From: Erythrocercus mccallii
Lineage: Eukaryota; Chordata; Aves; Passeriformes; Dicruridae
Reading direction: 5' to 3'
DNA: 64,000 nucleotides
Assembly (NCBI GenBank): GCA_013397435.1
Contig: VZRG01001337.1
Span: 1-64,000, forward strand
Shown here: piece after piece, positions 39,516 through 52,936 of the stretch
How positions within the stretch are numbered: the first letter of the stretch is position 1
Layout: every line of letters begins with the position of its first letter
Position numbers and translations under genes: made by a program
Notes under the pieces: generated by a model
The model's input: only the letters and a program-made list of their open reading frames with translations
Databases searched by the model: none
Told to the model about the DNA's origin: nothing

Positions 39516-39571
39516 GAGGCGCGCATTTGAAGGCGGCGGCGGCGGGAAGGGGCGGTGGCGGAACGGGGCAG

Positions 39572-40832
39572 GTGAGTGCGTCTGTGCTGTGCCGTCAGGT
39601 CAAGTCGTTCCTGAGCTGCTGCTGCTGCGGGGCGAGGTGCGGGGCTCGCCTGAGGGGAGCGAGCCTGTGGCTGCAGCGCCGGCTCCCCGTGCCCGGGGCG
39701 GCGCCGGGCTGGCCCTTCCCCAGGACCGTTTTTTTCCAGGCGAATGGCCCCTGACAATGGCTGAGCGCAGCCGCCAGCGCCCTGAAGGTGTTGAGCTTAA
39801 AAAAGTAGGGAAACGAGGTGGCCTTCATTTTCAGAAACGGAATAACTGAACTGCGAAGTTACAGCTGTTTGGAAAGTTTAATTGGCGCAATATTAAAAGG
39901 ATTCTAGTTCTGCCGTGGCACGAGGATGAGCTTTAGGTTTTAGTAGGATGTTCGTTTACTAGGTGTTATTTGAAGAGCTTGTTTTAAGGTTTGTTCAGCC
40001 AAATGTATATATAATCATTTAGATTGGAAGAGATGTCTAAGATCATCAATTATGTATCTTTCATCATATGCTTTATGCATATAGATCAAATTCTGTGAAG
40101 AGCTTTAAAAAAAACCACAAACATGAGGAAACATAGATTTTATTTGAACTGTACCAAATCATGAAGTAACTGGATGCCGAAAATTTTGATAGTAACGTTG
40201 ATTCTGTTCTCAGTGTTTCATTCCAGTTCCCTAACACCAAAAAAAATCCAAAAAAACCCCAACCAACCAAAACCACACAAAACAAAAAAAAAGTTTGTTT
40301 CAAGTAAGTAACTGAACCTGAAATCACACTGTCGCAATTCTTGAGTTACATTGTATTTTACATTGGTTTTGAAAAACTGAAAAGTGAATGCAAAAGTGAC
40401 TGCAAAAGTCAAATAAGAGGTTTTTAAAATATCAAATGCAAGCCTTGGGCAATCACACACATGGGAGATGCAAGATTTTAAATGCATTTCACAACCTCAG
40501 AATGAAAATTGGGCCTTCAGTCTTAGTTCTAAATCTCTTGACTGAAAGACTTGGTTATTAAATCTTATTTGTTCTATTACCAGGGTTTAGCATAAACTAC
40601 TTAGATATTTAGTTCTTAGTATGTTCAATTATAAGTATTGTCAAGTCTTATTTTTCATAATACATGTGCTTTTAACACGTATTCTTAGACCATATTTGTT
40701 AGCTATCTCCTTAAGAAAGCCCAAGTGAAGTTTCTTGTTCTTTGTTAAATAATGCTTGTGAAACACTGAAAATCAAGTGGAATATTTATACGATTGTCAA
40801 ATATTTACTTTGAGTTTGAACCAACAAAACAG
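39572..40832 (+). other. PPP2R3B intron 1 (predicted)
   Basis: Runs from the GTGAGT donor to an AG at 40,831-40,832. GC content drops sharply after about 39,850. An A/C-rich run lies at about 40,239-40,291. The pyrimidine tract before the acceptor is poor, so AG at 40,843-40,844 is an equally usable end. The choice does not alter the coding frame. Confidence 0.55.
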
Positions 40833-40847
40833 GGAAACTCGCAGAAA

Positions 40848-41198
40848 ATGTCACCTGGAAAAGTTCTGCAACCTGCAGTGAAAATGAAGGTGGATGAACT
40901 CTTTTTGTGCTGGTTGAGTCAGCCTGCAACTCAGCTAACATTAAAGGACTGCTTGAGAAGAATCAAGAATAAGGAGAAAACAGAGTTTGGTAATGCAGAT
41001 TCAAGAAGCAGTAAAAATGAGAGTTTCACCAGTAAAAATTCCAATTCCAAGCAGTGCCTATTAGGAGACACCAGATTGCCTTTGATGTCTTTCAGTCCTC
41101 CTCTGCAGCTTTCTACTACTCTTCCACTGGCAACTCCAGCTAGCTCAAGGAACATTACTAATCTTAGAGCAACGCGTCGATCCTCAGGAACCAAAGAA
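40848..41198 (+). CDS. PPP2R3B: PPP2R3B, N-terminal coding exon (PR70/PR48-like B'' beta subunit), partial gene
   Basis: Codes for the first 117 residues of a protein phosphatase 2A regulatory subunit of the B'' (PR70/PR48) class. These EF-hand proteins direct the PP2A core enzyme to targets, including the replication factor CDC6. The start matches human PPP2R3B: (S/P)PGKVLQP, then KMKVDELFL.WLS and DCLRRIK within the first 41 residues. A low-complexity linker follows (Ser/Asn/Lys-rich, about 45-75, then a TTLPLATPASSRN segment). The exon ends with TRRSSGTKE at a strong donor (GAA|GTAAGT). It has 351 nt and ends in phase 0. The ATG at 40,848 follows AAA. The upstream open codons back to 40,794 are intronic or UTR. 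The catalytic-core-binding and EF-hand exons are beyond 64,000. Identity is very likely. The exact acceptor is uncertain. Confidence 0.93.
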
Positions 41199-41813
41199 GT
41201 AAGTTTGTTTCTTAAGAGATTTATTTGTTTAAATGGAAATTACTTTTTTGTTTGTGGTATTGGCAAATTATGTCAGTAAATAGTTTCCCCAGAGGAGGTA
41301 TCAGAAGTGGAGTGAAGCAGAAGCACTGAACATAAAATACCAATGTTTGTGTGTCATTAGTGTTAGTGGATACGTGGCCTAAGCTTCCATAAGATTATCT
41401 TGGCTCCTTGCCCTCTAATTGTGGATAAATTTAAGTCCTTGTGTTTGTGTTCCTTTTATAACATACTGCCTTGACTGCAAATATTCCTTTGTCTAATGAT
41501 GCCAGGCACTGTTGTTAGTGCAAGACTCAAATTTGGCTTCACTGAATCTGCATATTAACCAAGTAATTGTTTTGGTACATGGTACCAAAACTGCATGGTA
41601 CACTCAGCACTTCCTTCCTAATGAGCTCTTTATTTATAACAGACAATGCCCTCTATGTAAGGATGACAACCCTGCCCCCAACCTGGAATATTCTTTTTAA
41701 GCTTGCAATTCAGTTCAATCTAGTTTCTAGCTCTTTTCATAAATTGTAAAAACAAAACTGGATAGAAAAGATTGTTGTGACTGACAAAGTGTTGCTTATG
41801 TATGATCAACAAC

Positions 41814-42610
41814 CATAGAATCATAAAATTGTTTGGACTGCAAGGGGTCTTCAAGACTATGTAGTTCCAACCACCCTGCCATGTACGGGACACCTTCCAT
41901 TAGACCAGGTTGCACAAAGCCTCATCCAGCCTGGCTTTGAACACTCCCAGAGGTGGGAGATGGACAGCTTCTCTGGGCAACCTGTTCCAGTGTCTCGCTA
42001 TCCTCACAGTAAAGAATTTGAATTTCTTCCTGATATTTGATCTAAACCTACCCTTTCAGTTAAAGCCATTTCCCCTTGTCCTGTCACTACATGCCCTTGT
42101 ACAAAGTCCCTTTTCAGCTCTGTTGTTGGTCCCCTTTAAGTGCTGGAAAGCTGCTGTAAGTTCTCCTCAGAGCCTTCTCTTCTCCAGGTACAACAACCCC
42201 AACTCTCTTAGCCTGTCTTCTTTGGCAAGGTACTGCAGCCTTGTGATCATCTTTGTGACCTTCCTCTGGACTTGCTCCAGCAGGTCCATGTCCTTGTTAT
42301 GCTGAGGACCCCAGAGCTGGGCACAGCACTCCAGCTGGGGACTCACCAGAGCAGAGTAGAGGGTCAGAATCACCAACCTTGCCCTGCTGGCCAGTTGATT
42401 TTGATGCAGCTCAGTGCACAGTTGGCTTTTTGTGCTGTAAGTGTACATTGCTGGATCATGTTGGGCTTTTCATCCAGCAGCATCCCAAAATCCTCCACCT
42501 CAGGGCTCCTCTCAATCCATTCCCCACTCAGCCTGGTTTTGGCTTGGGATTTCCTTGTCCCAGATGCAGGGTCTTCCACTTGACCTGACTGAACTTTGTG
42601 ACTTTCATAA
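41814..42610 (-). mobile_element. CR1 LINE, 5'-truncated, about 0.8 kb, intronic
   Basis: The left end is a CATAGAATCATAAAATTG tail (reverse complement of the CR1 3' end). On the minus strand the copy encodes CR1 ORF2 C-terminal phrases such as LYSALVSPQLE, DLLEQVQRKVTKMI and RLRELGLLYLEKRRL within one open frame (42,167-42,448). It is inserted antisense to PPP2R3B. The copy is more open than the CR1 at 38.4 kb but is still 5'-truncated and inactive. Confidence 0.93.
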
Positions 42611-45600
42611 GGACTTCAAAGAGTTATTATGCTGTTTGTGCTATAGGACTATAAATTCACATATTTTAATAATACTGCAAAATTTTAAGAGGTTGTGACT
42701 TCCAATCATTCTACATACTTTGGTATCTGACTTATTACAGTGTCCAAACCTGGTATCCCAGGGAAGCCTGCTCAGTTGGGTAAGGGTAGAGAGGATAAAG
42801 GTGGAATGTTTAAGAGTATCAGTTATTTATTGTTTGTTGTTGATATGCATTGAGTGTATAGACTTACCCTTTAACCCACAGGAGTAACAGCATGCTCTTT
42901 TGCACTTAAACATTTAATCTGAAGTGACATCTTGGTTTCATAAATACTAATTTTCAAATCTAGTTTGACAACTTCTTAGCTCCAAAACACCACATGTCCA
43001 GTCTAGTGTTTGTCTGGATTGACTTTAGAATAATAGGGACTTGTATTTGTGTATAATCACCAACCAAACAGCAGGGCATGACGATTGATTTACTTTTTTG
43101 TTGTTGTTCACACTATTATATTCCCTGTTCTAGTGAAATGCAGAAAGTCAGTCAGTAGATGCTCAGTTTATTCTTGTATCAGATAAAAGCAAGCAAAGGA
43201 AGAGTCTCCATTAAAACCCACTGTTGTTTGCTATACTTGATCACTAACATGTGTACTGTAATTTCTCTTCATGTGTCTTGGTTGATTGCTTGAAGTAAAT
43301 CCTATAAAGAACTAGAAGAGATTAATAAAGAATAACATCCCTGTTTTAATTGGAATTGTTTGTATAGTGCTGAGAGAGAACCTAGAGGGGTTAGGTTGTT
43401 GGTTGCTTCAGTAGGTTGGGGAGGGGGAATCTCCAAGCAATGAGAGATTTGTTTATAGCTTTATTAGTCATGTGAACTGAATCTTCATCCAAAAGTTTCT
43501 TAATCTCTAAGTGTAAATTGCATTTGCAGCTGGCATTAGCTCTTAAATACCACCAAGAATTGCATGTTCTTCCATGACAGTGTATTTTCTCTTAGAAAGC
43601 ACAATGTACCTCACTTTCTTCCACAAACTACCTCATGCAGTGTCAAAACTAATGCATCTGCTGTTGTGCATCTCAGTATCTCAGATCAACCCACAGTAGT
43701 TTTACCATATGAGTTTTAATTAAGTTTGAGGCCCTCATCTTGTTTTTATAAGTGGAAGAAAATGTTTCAGATATTGGACCTACAGTAAAAGCTAATACAG
43801 ATTTAAATTCTAAATAGCAGTCCTAGAAAATGGTGAAAGTTAATGTGCTCTGTGTGCATGAGAGTGTTATTAGGAAAAGGCTTTTACATCCAGCCATAAA
43901 GAGCTGGAGAATCTTTTTTTTTCAGACTATGTAAGTCAATTTAAGCACCTTATTAAACTTTTTCTTATTGTGTACTGGAAGTCTCATAAGGCAGCATACA
44001 AGCAATTTTGGCATGATACATTTTCAGGATCACTGAGCTAAATCACTGCATTTGATTATGGATAAGGCTACTGTATGCCTTTTTCCTGTTTTTTAAAATA
44101 TTCCTGCAACTTTTTTGAAGGACACCAAACAATAACAGAAAACCACCATTCTTAGTAATTACCAGGAAGTAAATATGAATGTGTAGGAAAACAACATTTA
44201 TAATCTTTGATACTTTAAACAGTAGCATATGAACAAAATAAGTTTGTGTGCTGATGGCAACCATTAAACAGCATTTACAAGTACTGTAGCTGTCAGCTAT
44301 TGTATTCAAGGAGATCTTTTCTTTTGTCCAGAGATTAGCTTGTAATTGAAGACTACGGGTTATACTTCTATCCAAAATTCAAAAGTTGCCATATATTTTG
44401 CTGAAACACTAATGTCTTGTCAGAGGAGAATTTGCTATCTTTCACGATAGTTGAAGCCCTTCCCTGATTAGCCAGTCAAAAGTACTTATTCCAATAATAA
44501 AAGAACCTACATGGTCTTTATGAAATTTTTTTCATCTGGACAGGTCACTTAAAGCCATGTTAAGAGTAAACTGTTGACTTAATCCAAATGCACATTTTAA
44601 AATCCATTCAGAACTCTACCATGAAAATTCATCTTCCAGTGTGTTTTAGTGCAAATGACAACAAAACAGTGTTTGTTTAGGGATTAGGTATTTTTTTCCC
44701 TTACAAGAGGTGCTTCGCTTCGCTTGCATGGTGTCATTCACAGTGAGGTGGATATCTGGCTGTACCCATTGTATAAACATGGTAATTGGAAAGTTCTGGT
44801 CACTTTGGTTATGTGATGTAAAGTACTTGCTAGCACTTGGTATTCTGCAAGTAGGCCTGTGATTTTTATGTGCTATAGAATTCAAGTAACAAAAATTTAG
44901 AGACATAAAAAAATGTCAGCATTCAAGTCTGAAATATTGAGTGTATTGTTGAAGAAATTCTAGAGCTGTAACTTTGAAACTTGAAGGATAGCAGTTGTAG
45001 ATTTCTTCTAACCCTTATCATTACTGTCCATAGATTTAACAGTGTTTTTGGGTTGTTAGATTATCCTAAACACATGGGGTATACACAATTGTACACTGTG
45101 CATCACATTGTCAAATATGCCAGTCCTGAAGGCCTAAAAGGTGCCACAAGCAAGATGTTTAATCCTAACCAGCTGGTATGCATGGCTTCTGGGGAAACAA
45201 TTAACGGAATTTCCTATGGGTATTTTGTGGGATTATGGTGCAGAGAGAATGTAATACAATCAGAAATACTTTAAAGTTATTTTCTATTTCTCTGAAGGGT
45301 CAACCTTTGATATAAAGGTACTTCTTGGAGTGGTTTCTATATATCCTTTATTTGATAAACATACTGCTCCTGCTTGTTATCCTGTGGCAATTAAAGCTCA
45401 TTTTCCTCCTATAACTTGTAACTTTTTTTACTTCTTTAATGTATGTCTTCTTAGCTTTATCATGAATAACATTCTTGCCAAATTTTTGTAAGAAGTTACT
45501 TGATTTAAGTGGTGGTACTGCTGCCATCCATTTTACTTTAAAGGGAGGCTAGAATGAAACCTTTTAACATTGACTGAAGACTGAATAACACTTAACAGTT

Positions 45601-48600
45601 GCTTTTTGAAACAAATTAATTCTGAGAGCTTGAGGTAGAGGATATCTGGGCTGACACCATCATCTGGTAAGGTGTCTGCATCGGAATTGCTGCCTGGTAC
45701 ACATTCATACCAGCAGCACTGTTAACTCCAGAGCCTGGGCTGTGTGAGCTGCGTTAGCATTGCACTGCACACCAGGTTGCGCTGTGTGGACTGTGTGATC
45801 TAACACAGGCACTCCCCAGCTCTGTGTCATGCAAAGATAGTGTGAGTAGTGCCCTGTCCTGTCACTAAGTGGGGAGGATGATTGGCTTTCAACTCAAGCC
45901 CGTGACTTAAAGGGAGACTGTAAATAACCTGGTATCAAACTGATGTACTTTTACAATGATAACAGGGTACTATAAGAGATGTCAGCATTAGTGTCATCTC
46001 AGTAAAGCTCCCTTCTTAGAGTGCCAACAAAGCAAGGACAGCCAAAAGTTCTTATTAAGGTCTAGAAGAGTGCAGCTATAGGTGTTCCTATAAAATCATT
46101 AGTTTTTAGTGGGATAACATAATAGTAGCCAGCATAAGCAGCACTGGTAGTATGTTGTGTTATTCATCTTAAACTTTGCTGTACTGAATAGCTTGGAATA
46201 GAAGAATCATTATCCTGATTAGAGAACTAACTGTTCTTTTTATTTATAATTGAGAAACTGAAAGTTATTCACTGTTGTTAGGTTTTGATAGTGCTCCTTA
46301 TTCCAAGTGTATCTTATTATCCTGGCACATAAATGTTACTTTTGTTAGCAGTTATATTGATTGTTTACATTTTGTGCTTTATTAAAAGAAATAGTGAATT
46401 TTTGTCTTCTTTCAAAGTGGCAGTTGCACTTGTGTCCTGCTGGAAACTCGTATTTTTTTATATGCTGCTTCCAGTCTTAAGAGTTTGTGGCATTTCTAGT
46501 ACTGAGAAATGGAATTCATAATTGTGTGGCTTTCTTCAAGTTTGAAGCTCACATGAATCCTGACACAGGAGAATTAAAATTCATTCAGTTTAGAATTATG
46601 ACATTTATTAATCACAGCCACTCCTTTGTGAGTAACTGATATTTAAACACAAACCAAAAACCGTTCAAAGCTATATAGTCATAGCTTACAGATCATTACT
46701 TCCAGTTGCTTCTCTGTCCAGTCTCTCAAAACAGGTAAACTTAATTGTAGCTTTACATCAGTCATTTAAACGGTGCATTTTTTAGCAGGTGTTCAATCTG
46801 TGAGGAAATTAAGTATTGATCTAGAGGAGATAGCCTTCTTTTTTTGCATTCAGTGATGCTTGAGAACCTGTTTTATATTTTTTTGAGAACCTCTTCATAT
46901 GCCTTGCATTTACTCTGTCAGCAAGAATTAAACTTGAGGCCAAAAGTATGTATGGGCGTACTTCAGTACAAAATCATACATGCAGCTCATCCAGTGAACT
47001 AGTTTGTCCACTGTTGGACCTAGTCAATGACTGCACAGCAAGCATGTTATGAGAAAAATCTTCAACATGCCAGTAGTAAAATCAGATGATGAGTCTTGGC
47101 AAATTAAGAGATTTTTTTAATTGTCTTAAAGTTGCCTTGCTTTCATTGAATTTAAGTTGCATTGATTCAAGAAGATACTAATTAAGCATAGTCATGGTTT
47201 TTCACAGTCAGCAGCAAATGGTTACTAAATTTAGTTTTTAAGTGTGGCATAATATGTAAATAACTCATTTGTGCTGGGCTGCTAGTGTGGTGTTCTTATC
47301 TTCCAGTTAACCATTGTTAACTATCTTGGTAGATAAGAATAATTTGTATTATGCGAGAACAACAGATACAACTTAAAATGGGTCCGTTGAAACCTACAGT
47401 GAACAAGAGAAGTTTTTAAAAGTGTGTTCCAGTACTTAATGTTAGCTGTGCCTCTTTTGCATAGCAATCATGTACAAAATAGATAGAAACTGTAAAGCCA
47501 CCCACGTACTGCTTCATGACCACAGGTACTTGCAGGAATGATGAGCTCTTGGAATATGTGTCCCATTAACCTTGTGTGTGCTGTTTAGTTTCACTTCATA
47601 TGGAACTAGACTTGCATATTTGTTCCATGCTGATCTTACTAGTGACTTTGGGTTAAGTGAGATGAGCTGGAAGTCTAAAAGGAAAATGTACGAGGTCTGC
47701 ATGGGAAAATATAGGGGGAAACATCAAGTGGTTGCTGAGGAAGTCATTGCCAAATATTTGCAAGATGTGCTCAGTGTGAATTAGGTTCAATTTGACCTTG
47801 ACAAAACAAGACTTGTAGAATTTATCAAATGGCTTGACTTGATCAGGTTTTTTGGATTCAGCAGAACCAGAAGAACAGTTTCTAATGAGCTTTATTCCTT
47901 TAGAAGCTAGATTTGTATTGATAAACAATAAATAATCTTCTAAATTTTGTAAATATTTCTAGTAGGTATGATCAATACTGATCTATTGTAAATAATAATT
48001 TGTGTGGCATACTTTACCAAAAGATAAAGAAAATTATTTGGAATTATGCAATATTGAAGATGAGCTTCATAATGATGAGCTACATTATTCTTCTACCTGA
48101 TATATCTGTGAGTAATCATCATTTACATCAAATACTATAAATCTCCTGTTGTCACATCAGATTTTAAACAAAAGACCACTAATTTTCATTTCTTACTTGC
48201 TTTTAACTCACTAAAAACACCACCTAAAAATTTGACTACTTGCTTATTTATGTACTAGTTTTCATGATCTGATGAATAGGGTCATGATGAAGATCATGAA
48301 TATGAGTCTGCAGAACTATTCCAACAACCTTTTTCCCTTAAAATTCAGTTTATGTGGTACACAAATAAATAAAAATATGAAGTGACTTCTTCTGAGATGG
48401 CAGAGAACATGAGAATTGTTCTAAAGGTATATAAACCATTCCTTTTTTGTCAGGCATTGGTTTTATAACTTCTAGTATTGATGCTTGCTGAAGTTAGTCT
48501 GTCAGATGCAGTTAACAAACTGAAAAAGGCCCTTGTTATGTCCTTGGAGTCCAGGCTGTGTAATCATAGCAAGGTGACATGTGTCTTATCTTGTTGTAAT

Positions 48601-51600
48601 ATGATAATGGCCCATGCCGTGTTGTTCATACATGGCTTTCTTTTGATAATGTGCAGAAAATCCGATCAGCCCGTCCTTCCTCACCTACCAACATGACCAC
48701 ACATCTGGCACCTAACTGCTGTCTTTTTACTTACTCACTGTTTTTCCTCCTAAGATTCTGGATTCTCTTAGCAACTGTGGAAAGAACAGCCAGTCATTGT
48801 TTTATCTAATCCAAGAGTACTGGAAAATTTAAATAATCATTCAAGAAGGCATTTACATGCAAGACTTCCCTTTCCAATGGGGAGGCATTGCATCCTACAA
48901 GAAAAAAAATTATGTAGTTAGGCCCAGATGCACATGAACTCCTTTCCAAGGCCTAAGGATCAGTTTCTTCTTGTGAAGGTAGATTTCTTAACTGCACAGT
49001 GTCAACATCTAGCAGTTCATCAGTATGTCATACTCAAAACACTGTCCATAATTGTAAAGCAATGAGTTTCTGTAACTGGTAGTTGAATATGAGCCTAATA
49101 ACTTGATTCCTTCTGCAACGTACACGTTGTACGTGTTATCTCCCTTGGGTTTTGTGAGTCTACTGCTGAAAAGGGATGACTCCCATCCAAAGGACAGTTA
49201 GGGATGAATAGTAATACTTTGTTAGTCTGTTCAACTCACAAGTGCACTGTCCTCTTGTTCTCTTTTCATGCAGAGCAGTTACAAATGGGAAGTTGCTAGC
49301 AAGAACTAGATTCAGGATCTTTCAGTATAGCAAAGGCCAGGTATCGACTATATTTTTTAGAAGTCTTGATAGCGCTAAATAACCGTGATAGTCTAGTCAC
49401 AATGTTTTGTGAAGAGGGGAAAAAAAGAAGAACTCCGCATTTCAAGGTTGTTTGGTTTTGCTTGTTTTCTTAGTTTTGCCAAGAATTGCTGCTTTCATTT
49501 GTCTTTTAGTATTTATGTAATTTCTTTGTTGTATTTCCTGCCTCATAGTAGCTGTGTTTTAGCAAGCATCGTTAGCTGATTGACTTCTTGTATGTCTTCC
49601 TGAACTATTTGTTTTTACTAGTGCCTTATTTCCACTTTAAGTCTCTGGAATATATCTTTAATACTACCTTAGTCTTTACCTGTTACATTTTTTTTCTATA
49701 TTGAAAAGGTGCTACCTTGCCTTACTTCTTTCAACTGCTGTGTTCTGCCTCTCGCTCTTAAGTTACTTTTGTAAATGGTTGCGCTAGATGCATAACAGCC
49801 CTTTTACATTGGCTCATTTGGAGATACAAATTTTTTTCTACAGTTAACCCAGGAGCCACTCTTAATTTCTGCACCATCACAGGCTGAGGGATGCTATTGG
49901 GTTCCATGCTGTTGCCATTGGGCTTGGCTATTCAGCCTTATTTAAACTTCCTCCAAAAGCTAAACAGGCTTTCTGTCATCTTGGTTCACGTGTTACTGGG
50001 TTGAAGACTAGGCTCCAGCAACTAAAGTTTATATGGCTGAAAATTATTTTTTGGGGGCTTCCTGTGATCTGGAATGCTTTTTCCAATGACTTGAGGTCAC
50101 TTCCACTTAATCTCTTAAAATTTTAATATGCTGTTGGCGTATGCTTCTGACAAGAAATTCTAGTTTGCTAGGCAAACAGTTAAGAGTTTTTTTAAGTAGT
50201 CTTCAAGACTCTATAATACCCAGAATATTGTGTTATTTATGTTGTGTTATTCTTGTGTATGTTCAGATCTTTGTTAAAGTGGTAAACTCTTTGGCCACAG
50301 TCCCTTAAGTCCAATCCATTCATAGTGTGTATTTTTAGCTCTGGAAGGAGGCTCTGAGCATGCATCTTCCCCTCTGTTTGTTTATCTAGCTAATAATAAG
50401 CTGCCAGGATACTTGAACAGCTTCATGGCTGGCACTCAGACCTTCACCTAGTAAAGTATTTTGCCTTAGCTTTCACTGGGGAGAATTCAGATTTGGAATA
50501 AATGTAGCACTATACTTGAACAATTCCAGTTCAATCTGGATGAAAGCTGACTTCCCTTTCTGCTGTGGTTAATTCATGACTGAAAAGGTTAAAACGGATC
50601 TTAGGGGATTCATGACCACATTGCATTATAAATGCTCAGTCTCCTTAAGTGTGGCAATACAAACCCCTTTTCCATTTAGATGGTGAAAAGGATATGATTA
50701 GTAGCTGCCAGTGTACTTAAGTGTACTCAACTACATGGAGATTGTTCATATATTGCAACCTGTGAACAAACATCCAGGTATATAAATGACCACTAGGTTG
50801 GAAACCATAGTGCTAAAACATATTAGGCTAACAGTGAGATTGACTTGGAGCAGTGAAGTAATGCTATGGCAAAGCAATGCAGAATATTCAAAATACTGAA
50901 CCCAGCTTGCTGGTTATGATAGATTCTGAGTTCCATTTGAATAAAAGAGAGAAATACACATCTCTTTCCAAAATGGAGTTCAGAATATTTCTTTGTTACC
51001 AAGGCTCCTTCAGCAGGTTCAGGAGCTCCAGGCCTTTTAGGTTTCAGACTGGCACTTCACTGTTTTAGGTTAGGTCTCCATGTGACAGTCCATTATCTTA
51101 ATGACATAATACAGCCACATCAAATAAGAATGTAGCAGCAAGTGGGAGTGCATCACCTGGTCGAAAAGGATGAAAATAGAAAGCAAGTTAGGTGAGAAGA
51201 TACCTTTCCTTACCTCAAGTAAGGCCTGTTCTGCCTAACCTGAAACGCAATCTGCCTTGCAATACAACCTTCCTGACCTTCCACATTTTGGTCTGGAATG
51301 GTTATCTGTTGCCAGAGTAGGATTCCTCTCCTACTCTAACACCTCAGTCCTTCATCTCAAGTTCCAGGCATGCTGCTGTTTGTGTACTGCATGCCCAGTT
51401 TTCTGTTGACTTCCCTGTGGCCAAGGTTTATCCCAGGTTAGTTGATTTAGTCTTCCTAAAAGACAGTGAGTGACAGCCAGATTTGCTCAATGTGCTTGGA
51501 TAGTCTGGTCATGCCAACCACAACATGTCTGACTCTTGCCTTGTCAATTCCTTTCTTGTTCTCCCACTTCCGAAAGAAATAAATATCCTCATAACAAGTT

Positions 51601-52936
51601 GCAATAAAGAAGCAGGAGGTGGGGACAGGAGTAGATACTAAATTAAAGCTAAGAAAGCAGGTGTTTTGTCATTATTTACTTTCTAACAGTGTGTGATAAA
51701 CTAAAAAAGGAACTAATTAAGACAAATTATGTTTCGCTAGTACTTTTGCATAGTTTCCTTTTCTTAATTGAGAAAGGATATTTACTGTGGGATTTTAACA
51801 TTATAGAATGGCCTATGAATGGATAAATAGGGCTAAAGAATATATGAGAGTAAAACAGTTCCATCCAGTAAAAGAAATCTCTGACATAGTGGTTAAAGAG
51901 TTGTTTTAGGCTGTGTACATCTTTGTGTAGTCAGGAAAATGTCCTTATTTAAAGTAGGAGGGATGAAAACAAAGTAGGATTGGCCAGGTCTTTCCTTTTA
52001 CGCTGTTATTAACTAAACTTGTGCATGACAAGGTACAGATAGTAAATAGCCAACACTTCTACCTTAAGAGAATTTGGAGGTGCTAACAGTGTTCACAGCT
52101 TGGAATAGTAAGAGTTGCCATACTCATAACTATAATGGTGATATTTGAAAAAAAATTCCATCAAAATGGCAGCATTTCCTAAAGATTGCTGTGATAAAGG
52201 TATATCCATTTAAAATGCAAATCTCTATTAGTTTTAAGTTAATGTTCCTTAAACTGTAAAGGAGAAGGAACTTCAATTTTCACAGAAGCTTATCAGATTT
52301 CTGTTTCCATGAAGAATATTGATGTATACTAAAATTTGGCCTCACCACCCTTATTAAATATATTTGAGATTAATACACTGAAAATAGAGTGATAGCGGAG
52401 TCTAACTGTAATGCTAGTGAAATGTGACAGATATGCAGTCTAGTATGTAGATATTAATGTTTATAAAATTATGTATGAAAAAAGTATCCTGTCAATTTTT
52501 TTCAAATTTTGTGACATAACTTATATTTTTAATGTAATCTTTTGGTAAAAAAATATTTAAAGCAGTGTTTCAGTGGAGTAACATTAGCTTCATTTCTTCA
52601 TTCATATGGCTTTCCATCTTAACATTTAAATTTTTAGATTCTTGAAATACAGTAGCGTAGATAAACTTAAAAAAAATACTGATTATGTGAGCCATTCTGA
52701 AAGCTTGTCTAAAGCTTTTTCTGTCATTGTCTTCATTTTCCTGGTGTAACAGGGTTCCCACTAAAGGACGAAAGAGTTTAAAAGGAATTAATTGCTGGAT
52801 AATAAGCCTTATCCTTGGTGAGATACTTCATGGAAGCTAGACAGTGAGTGTTTTGTGACAGAAGGGAGAGCTGAGGGGGATGGGAGGAGGAGGAAGCTAG
52901 AAAATAACCACAACTGGCCTCTCTGCATTCCTCTAG

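Larger units (their letters stand above)
39484..39571 (+). other. PPP2R3B exon 1 (5' UTR), with upstream reading frame
   Basis: The right end is set by a consensus donor (CAG|GTGAGTGCG after 39,571). The left end is unknown, and 39,484 is simply the first ATG after the core promoter motifs. That ATG opens 29 codons plus one base to the donor. Joined to an exon-2 acceptor at 40,833 (or 40,845), it would run out of frame with the main start and stop at TGA 40,895-40,897, overlapping the main ATG. Exon 1 therefore does not extend the PPP2R3B protein. It is either non-coding or carries an inhibitory uORF. Confidence 0.6.
39285..39720 (+). promoter_or_regulatory. CpG island promoter of PPP2R3B
   Basis: This is the only dense CpG cluster in the window (for example GGCCGCGTCCCGCGGGGCGG around 39,445). 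It lies between a CR1 copy and the first good + strand splice donor (AG|GTGAGT at 39,571-39,577). It contains an X-box-like palindrome, a TCTCGCGAGA element, an ATGGCGGC site and an ETS-type CCGGAAG, listed separately. No TATA box is evident. This is the profile of a broadly expressed promoter. Long open frames on both strands here are artefacts of high GC. The transcription start is not determinable by eye but is likely close to 39,480. Confidence 0.85.

Noticed and set aside
39170..39849. Long overlapping frames of about 170-200 codons on both strands across the CpG island
   Set aside because: High GC depletes stop codons on all frames, and the frames cross the splice donor and the CR1 boundary. 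They are composition artefacts.
40020..40055. Possible CR1 3' relic (phrase like TTGGAAGAGATGTCTAAGATCATC)
   Set aside because: Only about 30 bp resemble CR1 and both sides are unrelated. Too short to support.
40794..40847. Extension of PPP2R3B upstream of the ATG at 40,848
   Set aside because: The upstream start is TTG, the codons cross the likely acceptor, and family similarity begins at the ATG at 40,848.
42167..42448. 93-codon minus-strand frame
   Set aside because: It is the C-terminal remnant of the CR1 ORF2 product within a truncated copy, not a host gene.
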